This document shows positions 1 to 8,448 of a stretch of 53,188 nucleotides of DNA, piece by piece. This DNA comes from Phocaeicola coprophilus DSM 18228 = JCM 13818 (lineage in GTDB: Bacteria > Bacteroidota > Bacteroidia > Bacteroidales > Bacteroidaceae): NCBI RefSeq assembly GCF_000157915.1, contig NZ_EQ973643.1:366977-420164 (forward strand), written 5' to 3'. Position numbers and translations under genes: made by a program. The notes beneath the pieces were generated by a model. That model had not been told where the DNA came from. It did not search any database and worked only from the letters and a program-made list of their open reading frames with translations. Position 1 is the first letter of the stretch; every line of letters begins with the position of its first letter.

Positions 1-22
1 TCCGTTACTTTGTAGGTAACGG
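1..22. repeat. Left inverted repeat (recombination site) of invertible segment
   Basis: This 22-bp site is the exact reverse complement of 297-318. It is itself a recombinase-type site: arm CCGTTAC (2-8), asymmetric 7-bp spacer TTTGTAG (9-15) and arm GTAACGG (16-22). Two inverted arms around a 6-8 bp crossover region is the classic layout of a tyrosine-recombinase core site. It lies at the first base of the window, so it could extend further left. Confidence 0.9.
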
Positions 23-296
23 CAGCCGCCTTTCTTATTCACTTTTTAACCTTTTATAGAATACTTTATCGGCCTGATCTTCGGAAAGGGACATGAAGCA
101 TGTTTCCGCAGGGGTTTGCGTCACCTTTGTGGTATGAAGCTTTATGTCCGTACCTGATCCGTCGGAATACCTGTCCTCTCATAAGGCTCAAAAAGACCGT
201 ATTGTTAAAAAATATACTATTCGGTTGTTAAAAATATATTTATGTTTGTTTTTCTTATAAAATTCCCCGACATTTGTTTTTACAAAAATGAAACTC
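23..296. promoter_or_regulatory. Invertible intergenic segment carrying a promoter
   Basis: These 274 bp lie between perfect 22-bp inverted repeats and hold no credible gene. The right half is AT-rich and has a perfect Bacteroides -7 element on the + strand at 241-248; I found no perfect -7 on the other strand. A tyrosine recombinase gene follows 15 bp beyond the right repeat. This is the arrangement of the invertible promoters that control capsule loci and surface proteins in Bacteroides. In the orientation given, the promoter reads toward the 3' end of the recombinase gene and away from whatever lies to the left, so the left neighbour is inferred to be OFF. Inversion itself is inferred from the layout. 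Confidence 0.8.
241..248 (+). promoter_or_regulatory. Promoter -7 element inside invertible segment
   Basis: TATGTTTG matches the Bacteroides -7 consensus TAnnTTTG exactly and sits in an AT-rich stretch. No TTTG lies at the ideal 19-21 bp upstream; the nearest TTG (225-227) is too close. The element is clear but the full promoter is not proven. Confidence 0.5.
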
Positions 297-318
297 CCGT
301 TACCTACAAAGTAACGGA
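297..318. repeat. Right inverted repeat (recombination site) of invertible segment
   Basis: Arm CCGTTAC (297-303), spacer CTACAAA (304-310), arm GTAACGG (311-317) and a final A. It is a perfect reverse complement of 1-22, so recombination between the two would invert, not delete, the DNA between them. It lies 15 bp from the end of the recombinase gene. Confidence 0.9.
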
Positions 319-332
319 CGCATAACATCTTC

Positions 333-1247
333 TTAAACAAATAGATAAGTAAGAATACTTCTGTTCATTTCATCAATTTTTTCATCCGAATGTTTCATAA
401 AATAAGTCTCTGTCACCTTCACGGATGAGTGCCCCATGGCATTGCTGATCAGCTCCGGCTGGAAGTTCCGGTAATTGGCTACCGTAGCCCAGCTGTGACG
501 GGCCGAATAGCTGCTCAGAGACGGACAGCCTGACACCATGCGTGAGAGTTTCTTCAACTGATAATTGAAACGGCGGAGAGCATTGCCATACTGACGGTAG
601 CCTTCCTCACCTTCTGCCGTAACAAAAGGAAAGAGATAGAAGGAATTGGGATTCTTGTTTTGCAGACGGGCAATGAGTCGCTCGGCCTCGGGTTCGATGT
701 GAACATTCATCCAGGTACCTGTCTTGCGACGGCGGTACGTCAGCTTGGATTCCTTCAGGTCGCAACGGCGCATGTAGGCGATGTCGACAAAAGGAATCCC
801 CCGCAACATAAAAAGCAGCAGAAACAGGCAACGGGTGTAGTCCAGATCCGGCGAAGAGGATATGGGGGTCTGCAGACTGCGCAGAGTACGTTCACTCAGA
901 GCCCGTTTCACATTGACCCGCGTGCCGGTATAGACCCCGCGGAACAGCCGCGGCTGGAAAGGAGCTTCTCCTTCATCAACGGCACGGTAATACACGGCCC
1001 GGATGACGCGCATGTAGGTGGAAATGGTATTCCAGTTCAGTCCGCGCCCCAGAAGATAGGCCTGGAAAGCCTGAAGCCACAAAGGATTGATTTCCTCAAA
1101 GGAAAGAGAACGATCACCCATGAAATCGGCTATCCGGTTCTGGGTGCTTTGGTAGACATGCAGGGTGCCCATCCGCTCCATGTTACGCAGACGGATGATC
1201 ACCGAGGACATGAAAACCATGAAGTCTTTTTGTCCTGACTTGTGCAT
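333..1247 (-). CDS. Tyrosine site-specific recombinase (probable DNA invertase)
   Basis: Phage-integrase-family recombinase of about 304 residues, predicted to cut and rejoin the two 22-bp sites at 1-22 and 297-318. The N-terminal half (about 1-105) is the SAM-like core-binding domain. The C-terminal catalytic domain shows R149 (LRG), K175 (RRKTG), R250-H251 (SARHSW), H273 (MGHSS) and the nucleophile Y282 (TYF). The usual His three residues before R250 is Tyr. It lacks the extra arm-binding domain of conjugative-element integrases, which fits the short Bacteroides invertases. The frame stays open upstream to 1418, but that would overlap the promoter of the next operon; the Met at 1247 starts just before the core-binding domain and is my choice, not a certainty. 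No excision genes or element ends are nearby, so a local invertase is likelier than a prophage integrase. Confidence 0.88.
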   Translation of the reverse strand: MHKSGQKDFMVFMSSVIIRLRNMERMGTLHVYQSTQNRIADFMGDRSLSFEEINPLWLQAFQAYLLGRGLNWNTISTYMRVIRAVYYRAVDEGEAPFQPRLFRGVYTGTRVNVKRALSERTLRSLQTPISSSPDLDYTRCLFLLLFMLRGIPFVDIAYMRRCDLKESKLTYRRRKTGTWMNVHIEPEAERLIARLQNKNPNSFYLFPFVTAEGEEGYRQYGNALRRFNYQLKKLSRMVSGCPSLSSYSARHSWATVANYRNFQPELISNAMGHSSVKVTETYFMKHSDEKIDEMNRSILTYLFV

Positions 1248-1367
1248 ATAAAAAACATTCTTTAGGTTGATAATAAATATTTCCTTACTCACCTTCTTCC
1301 GTGTCGGTTTGGCAGAATATGGTAAGCTTATTGCGTAATCTGCAAAATCCGTACCAGACAGAAAGCG

Positions 1368-1375
1368 TAACTTTG
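1368..1375 (+). promoter_or_regulatory. Promoter -7 element for the efflux operon
   Basis: TAACTTTG matches TAnnTTTG. It lies 126 bp before the chosen start of the TolC-like gene. No clear -33 TTTG is seen at the right distance. If used, it argues against the longest possible recombinase reading frame. Confidence 0.45.
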
Positions 1376-1500
1376 CAAAGTCAAAACAAGGATAGCACCC
1401 TTTTTGTTCCGTCCGCATTCACAGACAGGCCTTTATGCAGCCTGCGGACCGGAAATTCCCGAAAGCGGGAAAACAGGTTTTCGATTCAATAGAGATTAGT

Positions 1501-2817
1501 ATGCAGAGACAAACAGGTATGAGATTATTAGTTGTAAATTGTATTGTTCTTTTATTTTCAAATTTGCCGGCCCAGCCCCTTACGCTAAGCCTGGACGAAA
1601 TGTTCCGACTGGCTGACCAACACAGCAAGAGCATTCGCCTGCATGACCTGGCGATCAGGGAGGCTGAGCAGGGAGTCAGAATCGCAAAGAATGACCGGCT
1701 TCCTTCCATCCAGGCACAGTTGGATCTGAATTACATCGGCGACGGGGTCATGACCGACCGTAACTTCTCAAACGGCATACATGCGGATATGCCGCACTTC
1801 GGAAATACATTCGTGCTGAAAGCCTCACAAGTGATTTATGCCGGAGGGGCCATCAACCGGAATATCAACCGCAGCAAACTGCAACAGAAGGAAGCGGAAC
1901 TGGAGTATGTCCGGAACCGGCAGGATATCCGTTTCATGCTGACCGGATATTATCTGGATCTTTTCCAGCTGAACAACCAGAAACGGGTATATGAGAATAA
2001 CATCGCACAGACTCAGCTGCTCGTCAAGGATATGCGGGCATCCTACCGTCAGGGTACAGCTCTGAAGAGTGACATTACCCGCTACGAGCTCCAGTTGCAG
2101 AGTCTGGAGCTGCAACTGACTTCTGTCAAAGACAAGATCGACGTGCTGAGTCACCGCCTGGCTACTACGATCGGACTGGAACCGGATGTAGCCATCCAGC
2201 CTGATACAACGGAGCTTTTCCGGCTGACAGTAGAGAAGCGGGATGAAGCGGAATGGATCCGGGAGATACCGCTGACGCCATCAGTCAGACTGGCCGACGT
2301 AAAGATTGAGCAGGAAAAGAACCGGATTGAACTTCTCCGTGCCGAGAAACGGCCACGCATCAGCCTGCACGCCGCCAATGATCTCAACGGACCGATCCTG
2401 ATCGAAGTGCCTCCCTTGAACAACAACTTCAGCTACTGGTATGCGGGAGTTGGCATTTCCTACAATCTGGATGCGCTGTTCAAGAACGGAAAGAAACTGA
2501 AACAGGCACGGTTGTCTGCCCTGAAAATGGAAGAGGCACGCAAACTGGCCGTAGAAGAAACCGGCAACTCCATCCATGAAGCTTACGTCAATCTGAATGA
2601 AGCGTATATCCGTCTGCGCACACAGAAAAAAAGTGTACAGCTGGCTCACGAAAACTTTAACATTGTCCGGCAGCGATATGTAAACGGACTCGCACTGATT
2701 ACGGATATGCTGGATGCCAGCAATACACAGCTGGACATGGAACTGCAACTGGCCAATTACCAGATCGGGATCCTGTATCAGTATTACCTGCTCAAGAAGC
2801 TGACCGGAAACCTCTGA
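1501..2817 (+). CDS. TolC-family outer-membrane efflux channel
   Basis: Outer-membrane factor of a tripartite efflux pump, forming the trimeric channel through which the pump partners expel substrates. The protein (438 residues from this start) opens with a signal peptide (hydrophobic LLVVNCIVLLF, cleavage near LPAQP). Two TolC-type repeats rich in long helices follow; the second carries the typical AYVNLNEAY and RYVNGLALITDMLDA segments. The frame is open from an ATG at 1435, but only the ATG at 1501 or 1519 places the signal peptide at the N-terminus. The membrane-fusion gene follows after 34 bp and the MFS gene after that, so the three form one operon of the EmrAB-TolC type. The substrate cannot be told. 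Confidence 0.9.
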   Translation: MQRQTGMRLLVVNCIVLLFSNLPAQPLTLSLDEMFRLADQHSKSIRLHDLAIREAEQGVRIAKNDRLPSIQAQLDLNYIGDGVMTDRNFSNGIHADMPHFGNTFVLKASQVIYAGGAINRNINRSKLQQKEAELEYVRNRQDIRFMLTGYYLDLFQLNNQKRVYENNIAQTQLLVKDMRASYRQGTALKSDITRYELQLQSLELQLTSVKDKIDVLSHRLATTIGLEPDVAIQPDTTELFRLTVEKRDEAEWIREIPLTPSVRLADVKIEQEKNRIELLRAEKRPRISLHAANDLNGPILIEVPPLNNNFSYWYAGVGISYNLDALFKNGKKLKQARLSALKMEEARKLAVEETGNSIHEAYVNLNEAYIRLRTQKKSVQLAHENFNIVRQRYVNGLALITDMLDASNTQLDMELQLANYQIGILYQYYLLKKLTGNL

Positions 2818-2851
2818 TTTTTCAAACAAGAACTAAACAAACGATAAGTCT

Positions 2852-3886
2852 ATGATAAAAAACAAGAAAAGAGCCATCCCGAACTTTTTCATCGCACTGA
2901 TTCTGGTTGGAGGAATCAGCTGGGTATGTGGAAAATTCATTCATCTGGGAAATGTGGAATACACAGACAATGCGCAAGTGAAACAACACCTGAGTCCCAT
3001 CAATACCCGCGTACAGGGATTTATCAAGAAGATCTATTTCGAAGAATACCAGTCTGTCAAGAAAGGAGATACTCTGGTAGTCATTGAGAATACGGAATAT
3101 CTGCTGAAAGTTGCCCAGGCAGAAGCGGACTATCAGAATGCACTGGCCGGCAAGAGTGCCATGCACACCACCATCAATACCACCCAGAACAATATCTTCG
3201 TGACGGAAGCTGCCATCGAAGAGCAGCGGATCCGTCTGGAAAATGCAGAAACCGACTACAAACGTTACGAGGGACTGATGAAAGAAGAAGCGGTGACACC
3301 CCAGCAATTCGACCGGGTGCAGACGGAATATGCAGCAGCCAAGGCCCGCTATGAACAGTTGCTCCGGCAGAAACAGTCGTCGGAACTGGTCAAACAGGAG
3401 CAGACCCAGCGTCTGGAACAGAATGAATCGGACATCAAACTGGCAGAGGCTGCACTGAATCTGGCCAAGCTGCACCTTTCATACACCGTCATTTGTGCCA
3501 CAGCCGACGGAGTAACCGGCCGGAAGAACATCCACGAAGGAGAACTGGTGCAGTCGGGACAGACACTGGTCACTCTGGTAGACGGTACGGAAAAATGGGT
3601 GATTGCCAATTACAAGGAAACACAGACTACCGACATGAAACAGGGACAGCTGGTAGAAATGAAAGTGGACGCTATTCCCAATGTCGTTTATGAAGGACGG
3701 ATTGTTTCCATCTCCGATGCCACAGGGTCTTTCTATTCACTGATTCCTCAGGACAATTCAGCCGGAAACTTCGTCAAGGTAGAACAGCGTATCCCTGTCC
3801 GCATCGAATTTACCGGCAACAACGAACAGAAAAATCTGAACCGTCTGCGGGCCGGTATGAATGTAGAGTGTTACGTCAAGCTATAA
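2852..3886 (+). CDS. HlyD/EmrA-family membrane fusion protein
   Basis: Periplasmic adaptor linking the inner-membrane MFS pump to the TolC-like channel. One N-terminal membrane anchor (about residues 9-27, FFIALILVGGISW) precedes a biotinyl-lipoyl half-motif (INTRVQGFIKKIYFEE). A long alpha-helical hairpin rich in Glu/Gln follows (about 80-200). The second lipoyl half (ADGVTGRKNIHEGELV) and a beta-barrel domain ending RAGMNVECYVKL complete it. The length of 344 residues suits EmrA/HlyD_D23 adaptors. It is the middle gene of the operon, 14 bp before the MFS gene. Confidence 0.92.
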   Translation: MIKNKKRAIPNFFIALILVGGISWVCGKFIHLGNVEYTDNAQVKQHLSPINTRVQGFIKKIYFEEYQSVKKGDTLVVIENTEYLLKVAQAEADYQNALAGKSAMHTTINTTQNNIFVTEAAIEEQRIRLENAETDYKRYEGLMKEEAVTPQQFDRVQTEYAAAKARYEQLLRQKQSSELVKQEQTQRLEQNESDIKLAEAALNLAKLHLSYTVICATADGVTGRKNIHEGELVQSGQTLVTLVDGTEKWVIANYKETQTTDMKQGQLVEMKVDAIPNVVYEGRIVSISDATGSFYSLIPQDNSAGNFVKVEQRIPVRIEFTGNNEQKNLNRLRAGMNVECYVKL

Positions 3887-3900
3887 TATATAAATAAGGT

Positions 3901-5505
3901 ATGTCTGAACAACGTCCGAGAATTTTATATTTCAAGGAATTCATCCCGACCCCGGTCTGTATCCTCCTGTCCCTGTTCTTCGCCATGGTGTTCCAGTTCA
4001 ACGGAGGAGTATTCCTGCCTACTTCCACCCAGATGTCAAGTGCTTTGGGCTGTCTGAGAGAAGACGTCATGATGGCGGGATATGCTTCATTCATCGGCAT
4101 GACGGTCATCTTCCCCATCCTGTTCCGGCTCAAGTTCCGCTTCACGACACGGCGCATTTTTCTGACGGTCTGCCCGGTTCTGATTGTCTGCAACCTGATC
4201 ACCATGCAGTCGCAGAACATTGCCATCCTGGTAGCCACCTGTTTTGTCTCGGGATTTTTCCGCATGTGGGGCACATTTGAATGTTTTTCAAATATCCGTC
4301 TGAGCGTAACTCCTTCGGGAAACTTCTCCGTATTCTATCCGGTGATCTACATCATCGTACTCGAAAGCATCCAGCTCTCGGGACTGGTAGCCACTCATCT
4401 GAGTGACTGGGCCAACTGGCAGTACATGCACTGGCTGGTCATCGGTCTGCTGATTGTGGTCTGGTTCTGTGTGTTCTTCCTGACACGCCCCTTCCGCGTG
4501 GCCAAGAAAATGCCCCTGTACGGAATAGACTGGACCGGTGCCCTGCTGTGGACACTCGTTCTGTTCGCCATTGTCTTTGTCTGCATTTACGGAGAATACT
4601 ACGACTGGCTGGACAGCCCGCTGATCCGCGGATGTCTGGTAACTGCTGTCGTGGCCACACTGATCAACATCAACCGGATGTGTACATTGCGCCACCCGTA
4701 TATTGATCCGCAGGTACTGACCTACCGTCATTTCCCGACTATCCTGTTCCTGTTTCTGATGCTGTGTCTGTTTCTCACCACCTCATCCGTCCTGCAGGAA
4801 ACTTTCATGCGCTCCATTCTGAGATACGACATGCTGAATGCCGTTTCACTGAACTGGTGTGTCTTTGCAGGAATTCTGGCGGGTGCAGGCATTGTCTTCT
4901 ATCGCCAGGCCGTTCTGCACAAAGGATATAAACTGCTGATCACGGTAGGATTTATTCTGATCGTGGTTTATCAGTATTACATGTATTTCCTGATTCATCC
5001 CAACCTGAACATCGAAAGTCTGTATTTCCCTAATTTTCTGAAGGGTATCGGACACGGAGTGCTGTACATTTCACTGACTATCTATATAGCCAAGACAGTT
5101 CCGTTCAAGCATTTCTTTCAGGGACTCTGCGTGTTGAGCTTCATCCGTACCAGCATTGCAACGCCGTTGGGTACTGCCATCCTGAACCGGTGGCTGAAAT
5201 ACATGGAACAGGAAAACATCGGTCTGTTAAGCCAGAACATGGACCAGGTGAAAGAATGGGCTCCTGATGTTTCTCTCCGGCAGCTCTACGATGCAGTAAG
5301 CCAGCAGACTTTGCTGACCAGCCTGAAAGAACTTTTCGGTGCGGTCTGTATTGTTGGAACCATCTTCCTGATCTTTCTGCTCAGCCAGAAATTCTGGCGG
5401 AAACTGCACTCACATGTCCGTCGGACTCCAAGGGCACTCAAGCGACTGAAACCTCTGCGACATGCCAAACTACGCATGTCTCACCATCGGACTTCCCTCT
5501 TCTGA
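3901..5505 (+). CDS. MFS drug-efflux transporter (DHA2/EmrB-like)
   Basis: Inner-membrane proton-coupled exporter of 534 residues with about 14 hydrophobic segments, the usual count for the DHA2 group that works with EmrA-type adaptors. The first membrane helix (CILLSLFFAMVFQFNGGVF) follows a short cytoplasmic start. The C-terminus is very basic (HVRRTPRALKRLKPLRHAK) and cytoplasmic. Sequence motifs of canonical MFS proteins are weak, as is common in the Bacteroidetes branch of this family; the call rests on topology and on the OMF-adaptor-MFS gene order. It is the last gene of the operon, followed by the 22-bp repeat array. Confidence 0.85.
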   Translation: MSEQRPRILYFKEFIPTPVCILLSLFFAMVFQFNGGVFLPTSTQMSSALGCLREDVMMAGYASFIGMTVIFPILFRLKFRFTTRRIFLTVCPVLIVCNLITMQSQNIAILVATCFVSGFFRMWGTFECFSNIRLSVTPSGNFSVFYPVIYIIVLESIQLSGLVATHLSDWANWQYMHWLVIGLLIVVWFCVFFLTRPFRVAKKMPLYGIDWTGALLWTLVLFAIVFVCIYGEYYDWLDSPLIRGCLVTAVVATLININRMCTLRHPYIDPQVLTYRHFPTILFLFLMLCLFLTTSSVLQETFMRSILRYDMLNAVSLNWCVFAGILAGAGIVFYRQAVLHKGYKLLITVGFILIVVYQYYMYFLIHPNLNIESLYFPNFLKGIGHGVLYISLTIYIAKTVPFKHFFQGLCVLSFIRTSIATPLGTAILNRWLKYMEQENIGLLSQNMDQVKEWAPDVSLRQLYDAVSQQTLLTSLKELFGAVCIVGTIFLIFLLSQKFWRKLHSHVRRTPRALKRLKPLRHAKLRMSHHRTSLF

Positions 5506-5566
5506 CAGGGAAGTTCCTGCAACTTTCTCCCCTTTATCCAGTCAATAAATCTGTTTCATGCGGAAT

Positions 5567-5720
5567 AAACAAAAGTTCCACCAGCAGAAAACAAAAGTTT
5601 CTTCCAGTCGAAATAAAAGTTCCACCAGCACGAAACAAAAGTTTCTTCTAGTCGAAACAAAAGTTCCACCAGCATGAAACAGAAGTTTCTTCCAGTCGAA
5701 ACTGTTGTTTCTTCCAGACA
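5567..5720. repeat. Array of seven 22-bp tandem repeats, two alternating types
   Basis: Seven imperfect units of 22 bp (the first two 21 and 23). Type A is AAACAAAAGTT followed by CCACCAGCAYG; type B is AAACAAAAGTT followed by TCTTCCAGTCG. They alternate A-B-A-B-A-B and end in a degenerate B. The array lies between convergent genes (the MFS gene and the YfhO gene). With no unique spacers it is not a CRISPR. The minus-strand open frame through it (5542-5817) is only translated repeat and is not called. The rest of 5506-5858 holds only the terminator at 5800-5831. Confidence 0.85.
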
Positions 5721-5799
5721 ATACTGCAAAATTGTCCTTACACTTATTCTTCATCGAATCATTCATTGGCCAGATTCTTATCCTCACTATAAAATAACA

Positions 5800-5831
5800 G
5801 AGGCTGTTCCAAAACAATCTGAAACAGCCTC
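5800..5831 (-). terminator. Bidirectional hairpin terminator, YfhO gene
   Basis: GAGGCTGTTCC and GAAACAGCCTC form an 11-position stem with one G-T wobble around a 10-nt loop. On the minus strand a T-rich stretch (TGTTATTTTA) follows, so it probably ends the YfhO transcript; it may also stop readthrough from the efflux operon. Confidence 0.7.
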
Positions 5832-5858
5832 ATCGCACAAGTTATCTTGTTGTTCTTT

Positions 5859-8345
5859 CTATTTCCGCTTCCGCAATTTCCACACAATAGCCAGAACCGC
5901 ACCCAGAACCAGTACGGCCAGTGCTGTAAAGGCAATGGCTTCCGTCACATGCAGTGACTTCGGATCAAAGCGGAACTCAACAGTATGTTTCCCTGCCGGG
6001 ACATTCATGGCACGCAGAACGTAATCAGCACGTCCGTGTGAAACTTCTTTTCCGTCCAGATAGGAACGCCAGCCCGGATAATAGATTTCAGAGAAGACAA
6101 CCAGACCGCCCTGCTCTGAACTGACTTCATAGGTCAGAGCATTAGGTTCATAGGTCTTCAGAGTGATCTGTCTCAAGCTATCAGTTGCAGCAACCGGCTT
6201 CAGCACTTCAGCAAACTTCCGGTCTACCACAGCCGTATTTCGCGGATTGATACGGTGCAGTGCATCTATTTCTCCGTTGGCATTGTCCACATATTCCACT
6301 TCATCCACAAACCAGGCATTACCCAATGCGTAAGGATTGAAGACCGGAACCGTTTCTCCTCCCTGCAAAGGGAAAATGAAATAACGGGTATTCAGCATGT
6401 TCAGCACCGGAGTCAGATTGGCATCCAGCTTCGTCATGTCTGCTCCTGCTTCCGGAAACTTCTTGAACAGTGAAGTGATTTCACCCTGGATATGTTCCTC
6501 AATGATTTCCTGATAACGGCGCAACTTGGCGGCATGATATCCTCCGATGCTCTTATGCCAGTAAGCCGTATTGTTTTCATTGAAGGTATTGACTGACAGG
6601 TTCAGTACCCGATAATCCAGTGTCGTATCCTTCAAGATTTCCTTATCGGTTGCGGTCGGCTGACTGAACGGCTGCATTTCCGTTCCTTTGGCCACGAACT
6701 GTTCATCATAGAGATAGCGCTTGTTGACACTCCACATATCTGCCAGACAGAGCACTGTCAGGGCTCCCACCAGCAGACCAGCTTTCAGTTTACCGGCACA
6801 ATAGGCCCACAACAATGCTACGCCAATCAGCACAATGAAGAAACTTCTCCAGGCATCGGCCGTGAAAATAGCCTGACGTACTTCCTCCAGATTGACAAGA
6901 ATCGGAGCAAGCTGTTCGGCCGGAATGGCATTCTGAAGGGCACTCATCTCCATGCTGGAAACAAAGGAAGAGAAGAAGAAGCCCGGAGCCAGAGCAAACA
7001 GCAGGGAAATACCTGCGGTCAGCGCCAGACTGATGTAAAAGGCACGTGCCTGTTCACGCAACAGCTGAGGACGGTTGATAACCTCACGCAAGGCCATGAC
7101 AGCCAGTAAAGGGATGGTGAATTCAGCAATTACCAGAATGGAAGAAACTGCACGGAACTTGCTGTACATCGGTACGTAATCGATAAAGAAATCGGTCAGC
7201 CCCATAAAGTTCTTTCCCCATGACAACAGAATGGAGAACACCGTACCTGCCACCAGAGCCCACTTCATAGGACCACGGACAATAAAAATTCCCAGCAGGA
7301 AAAGGAACATGACAAATGCTCCCACATATACCGGTCCGGAAGTGCCCGGCTGTTCTCCCCAGTATTGTCCCAGCTGGCCGTAGAGTCCCATATATTGAGG
7401 ATCGGCCTTTTTCATTCCAGTCTCATTTTCCGAAAGAGGAACCGACGCACCTCCCTTGACATTCGGAACGAGCAATGAGAAGGTTTCACCGATGCCATAG
7501 CTCCACTGGGTGATGTAGCTGCGTTCCAGTCCGCTGTCGGTCTGGTCAGCAGAATTTTCCTTCACCAGTTCGCTTTTGCCTCGCATGGACTCCTTGCTGT
7601 ATTCATAAGTATGATAAAGATTCGACAGATTGACGCACACTCCTGTCAGTCCTGCTACAATCAATACAGCCGTAGCCTTCAGGAATTGCGGTATCCGTCC
7701 TTCACGTTTCGCCTGCACTCCATATGCTATTGCCATAAACAGCATGACAAACAGGAAGTAATAGCTCATCTGCGGATGGTTGGCTACAATCTGGAAAGAA
7801 GTGAACAAAGCCGTCACGACCGCTCCGGCCAGCAGACGTCCCCGATAAACCAGCACCATACCGGCAATGGTAGGCGGGATATAAGCCAGCGCCATCAGCT
7901 TCCAGATATGACCGGCAGCAATGATGATGAAGAAATAGGATGAGAAAGCCCAGAGCACGGCACCCAGAGCGGCCATCCACACCCGGAAGTCAAATGCCCG
8001 GAGCAGAATATAAAATCCCAGCAACATGACAAATACATACCACACATAAGTAGGCAGGAACAAATGATATGCCTTGATGATACCCCCCAGCAAATCTGTT
8101 GAGTCATAACTGGGAGCAAGCTGATAGGTAGGCATACCGCCGAAAATGGAGTTCGTCCAGCGGGTACGTTCGCCCGTCCGTTCCTGATACTCCTGCATTT
8201 CGTGTCCGGCACCGATTCCCGCAACGGCATCATGCTGAGCCAGAATACGCCCTTCGGTTACAGCCGGAAAAAAGTAAGCAAACGAGATGACGGCAAACAA
8301 AAGAATTGCCACCACGTCGGGAAGTAATTTCCTGAACTGATTCAT
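5859..8345 (-). CDS. YfhO-family multi-pass membrane protein
   Basis: Integral membrane protein of 828 residues with a GT-C-like layout. After an N-terminal helix (LLPDVVAILLFAVISFAYFFP) comes a large loop with HDAVAG and GGMPTYQ motifs, then about a dozen membrane helices up to residue 540. A soluble extracytoplasmic region carries the family's C-terminal signature (FSEIYYPGWRSYLDGKEV), and a last helix ends in KLRKRK. In Firmicutes YfhO relatives are linked to sugar modification of envelope polymers; in Bacteroidetes the role is not established and a polyprenyl-linked glycosyltransferase is an inference only. It is transcribed alone, from a promoter divergent to mtnN. Confidence 0.88.
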   Translation of the reverse strand: MNQFRKLLPDVVAILLFAVISFAYFFPAVTEGRILAQHDAVAGIGAGHEMQEYQERTGERTRWTNSIFGGMPTYQLAPSYDSTDLLGGIIKAYHLFLPTYVWYVFVMLLGFYILLRAFDFRVWMAALGAVLWAFSSYFFIIIAAGHIWKLMALAYIPPTIAGMVLVYRGRLLAGAVVTALFTSFQIVANHPQMSYYFLFVMLFMAIAYGVQAKREGRIPQFLKATAVLIVAGLTGVCVNLSNLYHTYEYSKESMRGKSELVKENSADQTDSGLERSYITQWSYGIGETFSLLVPNVKGGASVPLSENETGMKKADPQYMGLYGQLGQYWGEQPGTSGPVYVGAFVMFLFLLGIFIVRGPMKWALVAGTVFSILLSWGKNFMGLTDFFIDYVPMYSKFRAVSSILVIAEFTIPLLAVMALREVINRPQLLREQARAFYISLALTAGISLLFALAPGFFFSSFVSSMEMSALQNAIPAEQLAPILVNLEEVRQAIFTADAWRSFFIVLIGVALLWAYCAGKLKAGLLVGALTVLCLADMWSVNKRYLYDEQFVAKGTEMQPFSQPTATDKEILKDTTLDYRVLNLSVNTFNENNTAYWHKSIGGYHAAKLRRYQEIIEEHIQGEITSLFKKFPEAGADMTKLDANLTPVLNMLNTRYFIFPLQGGETVPVFNPYALGNAWFVDEVEYVDNANGEIDALHRINPRNTAVVDRKFAEVLKPVAATDSLRQITLKTYEPNALTYEVSSEQGGLVVFSEIYYPGWRSYLDGKEVSHGRADYVLRAMNVPAGKHTVEFRFDPKSLHVTEAIAFTALAVLVLGAVLAIVWKLRKRK

Positions 8346-8387
8346 AATGAACAGATAGTTTATTAGTTAATTCATGTTTTCAGCCGA

Positions 8388-8395
8388 CAAAGATA
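8388..8395 (-). promoter_or_regulatory. Promoter -7 element for YfhO gene
   Basis: On the minus strand the sequence reads TATCTTTG, a perfect TAnnTTTG, 42 bp before the start codon. No convincing -33 box is visible. Confidence 0.55.
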
Positions 8396-8418
8396 ACACA
8401 ATACTCCCTGAAAAGTCG

Positions 8419-8426
8419 TAAATTTG
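8419..8426 (+). promoter_or_regulatory. Promoter -7 element for mtnN-luxS
   Basis: TAAATTTG fits TAnnTTTG and lies 22 bp before the mtnN start, so the leader would be short. It is divergent from the YfhO promoter. Confidence 0.5.
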
Positions 8427-8448
8427 CGGAGTAAATTGATTAATAAGC

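Noticed and set aside
660-1238. Plus-strand open frame of 192 codons opposite the recombinase
   Set aside because: It is a shadow of the recombinase frame; the opposite strand has clear catalytic motifs and this one resembles nothing.
1-1247. Integrase as sign of a prophage or conjugative element
   Set aside because: No other phage or transfer genes, no tRNA target and no direct repeats are visible; inverted repeats next to the gene favour a local invertase.
5567-5720. CRISPR-like array
   Set aside because: The units are directly abutting and alternate between two forms; there are no unique spacers and no cas genes.
5542-5817. Minus-strand open frame of 91 codons through the 22-bp array
   Set aside because: It is only the translated repeat (recurring FCFVLVELLFRLEET-like blocks), ends in the terminator region and has no promoter or start context.
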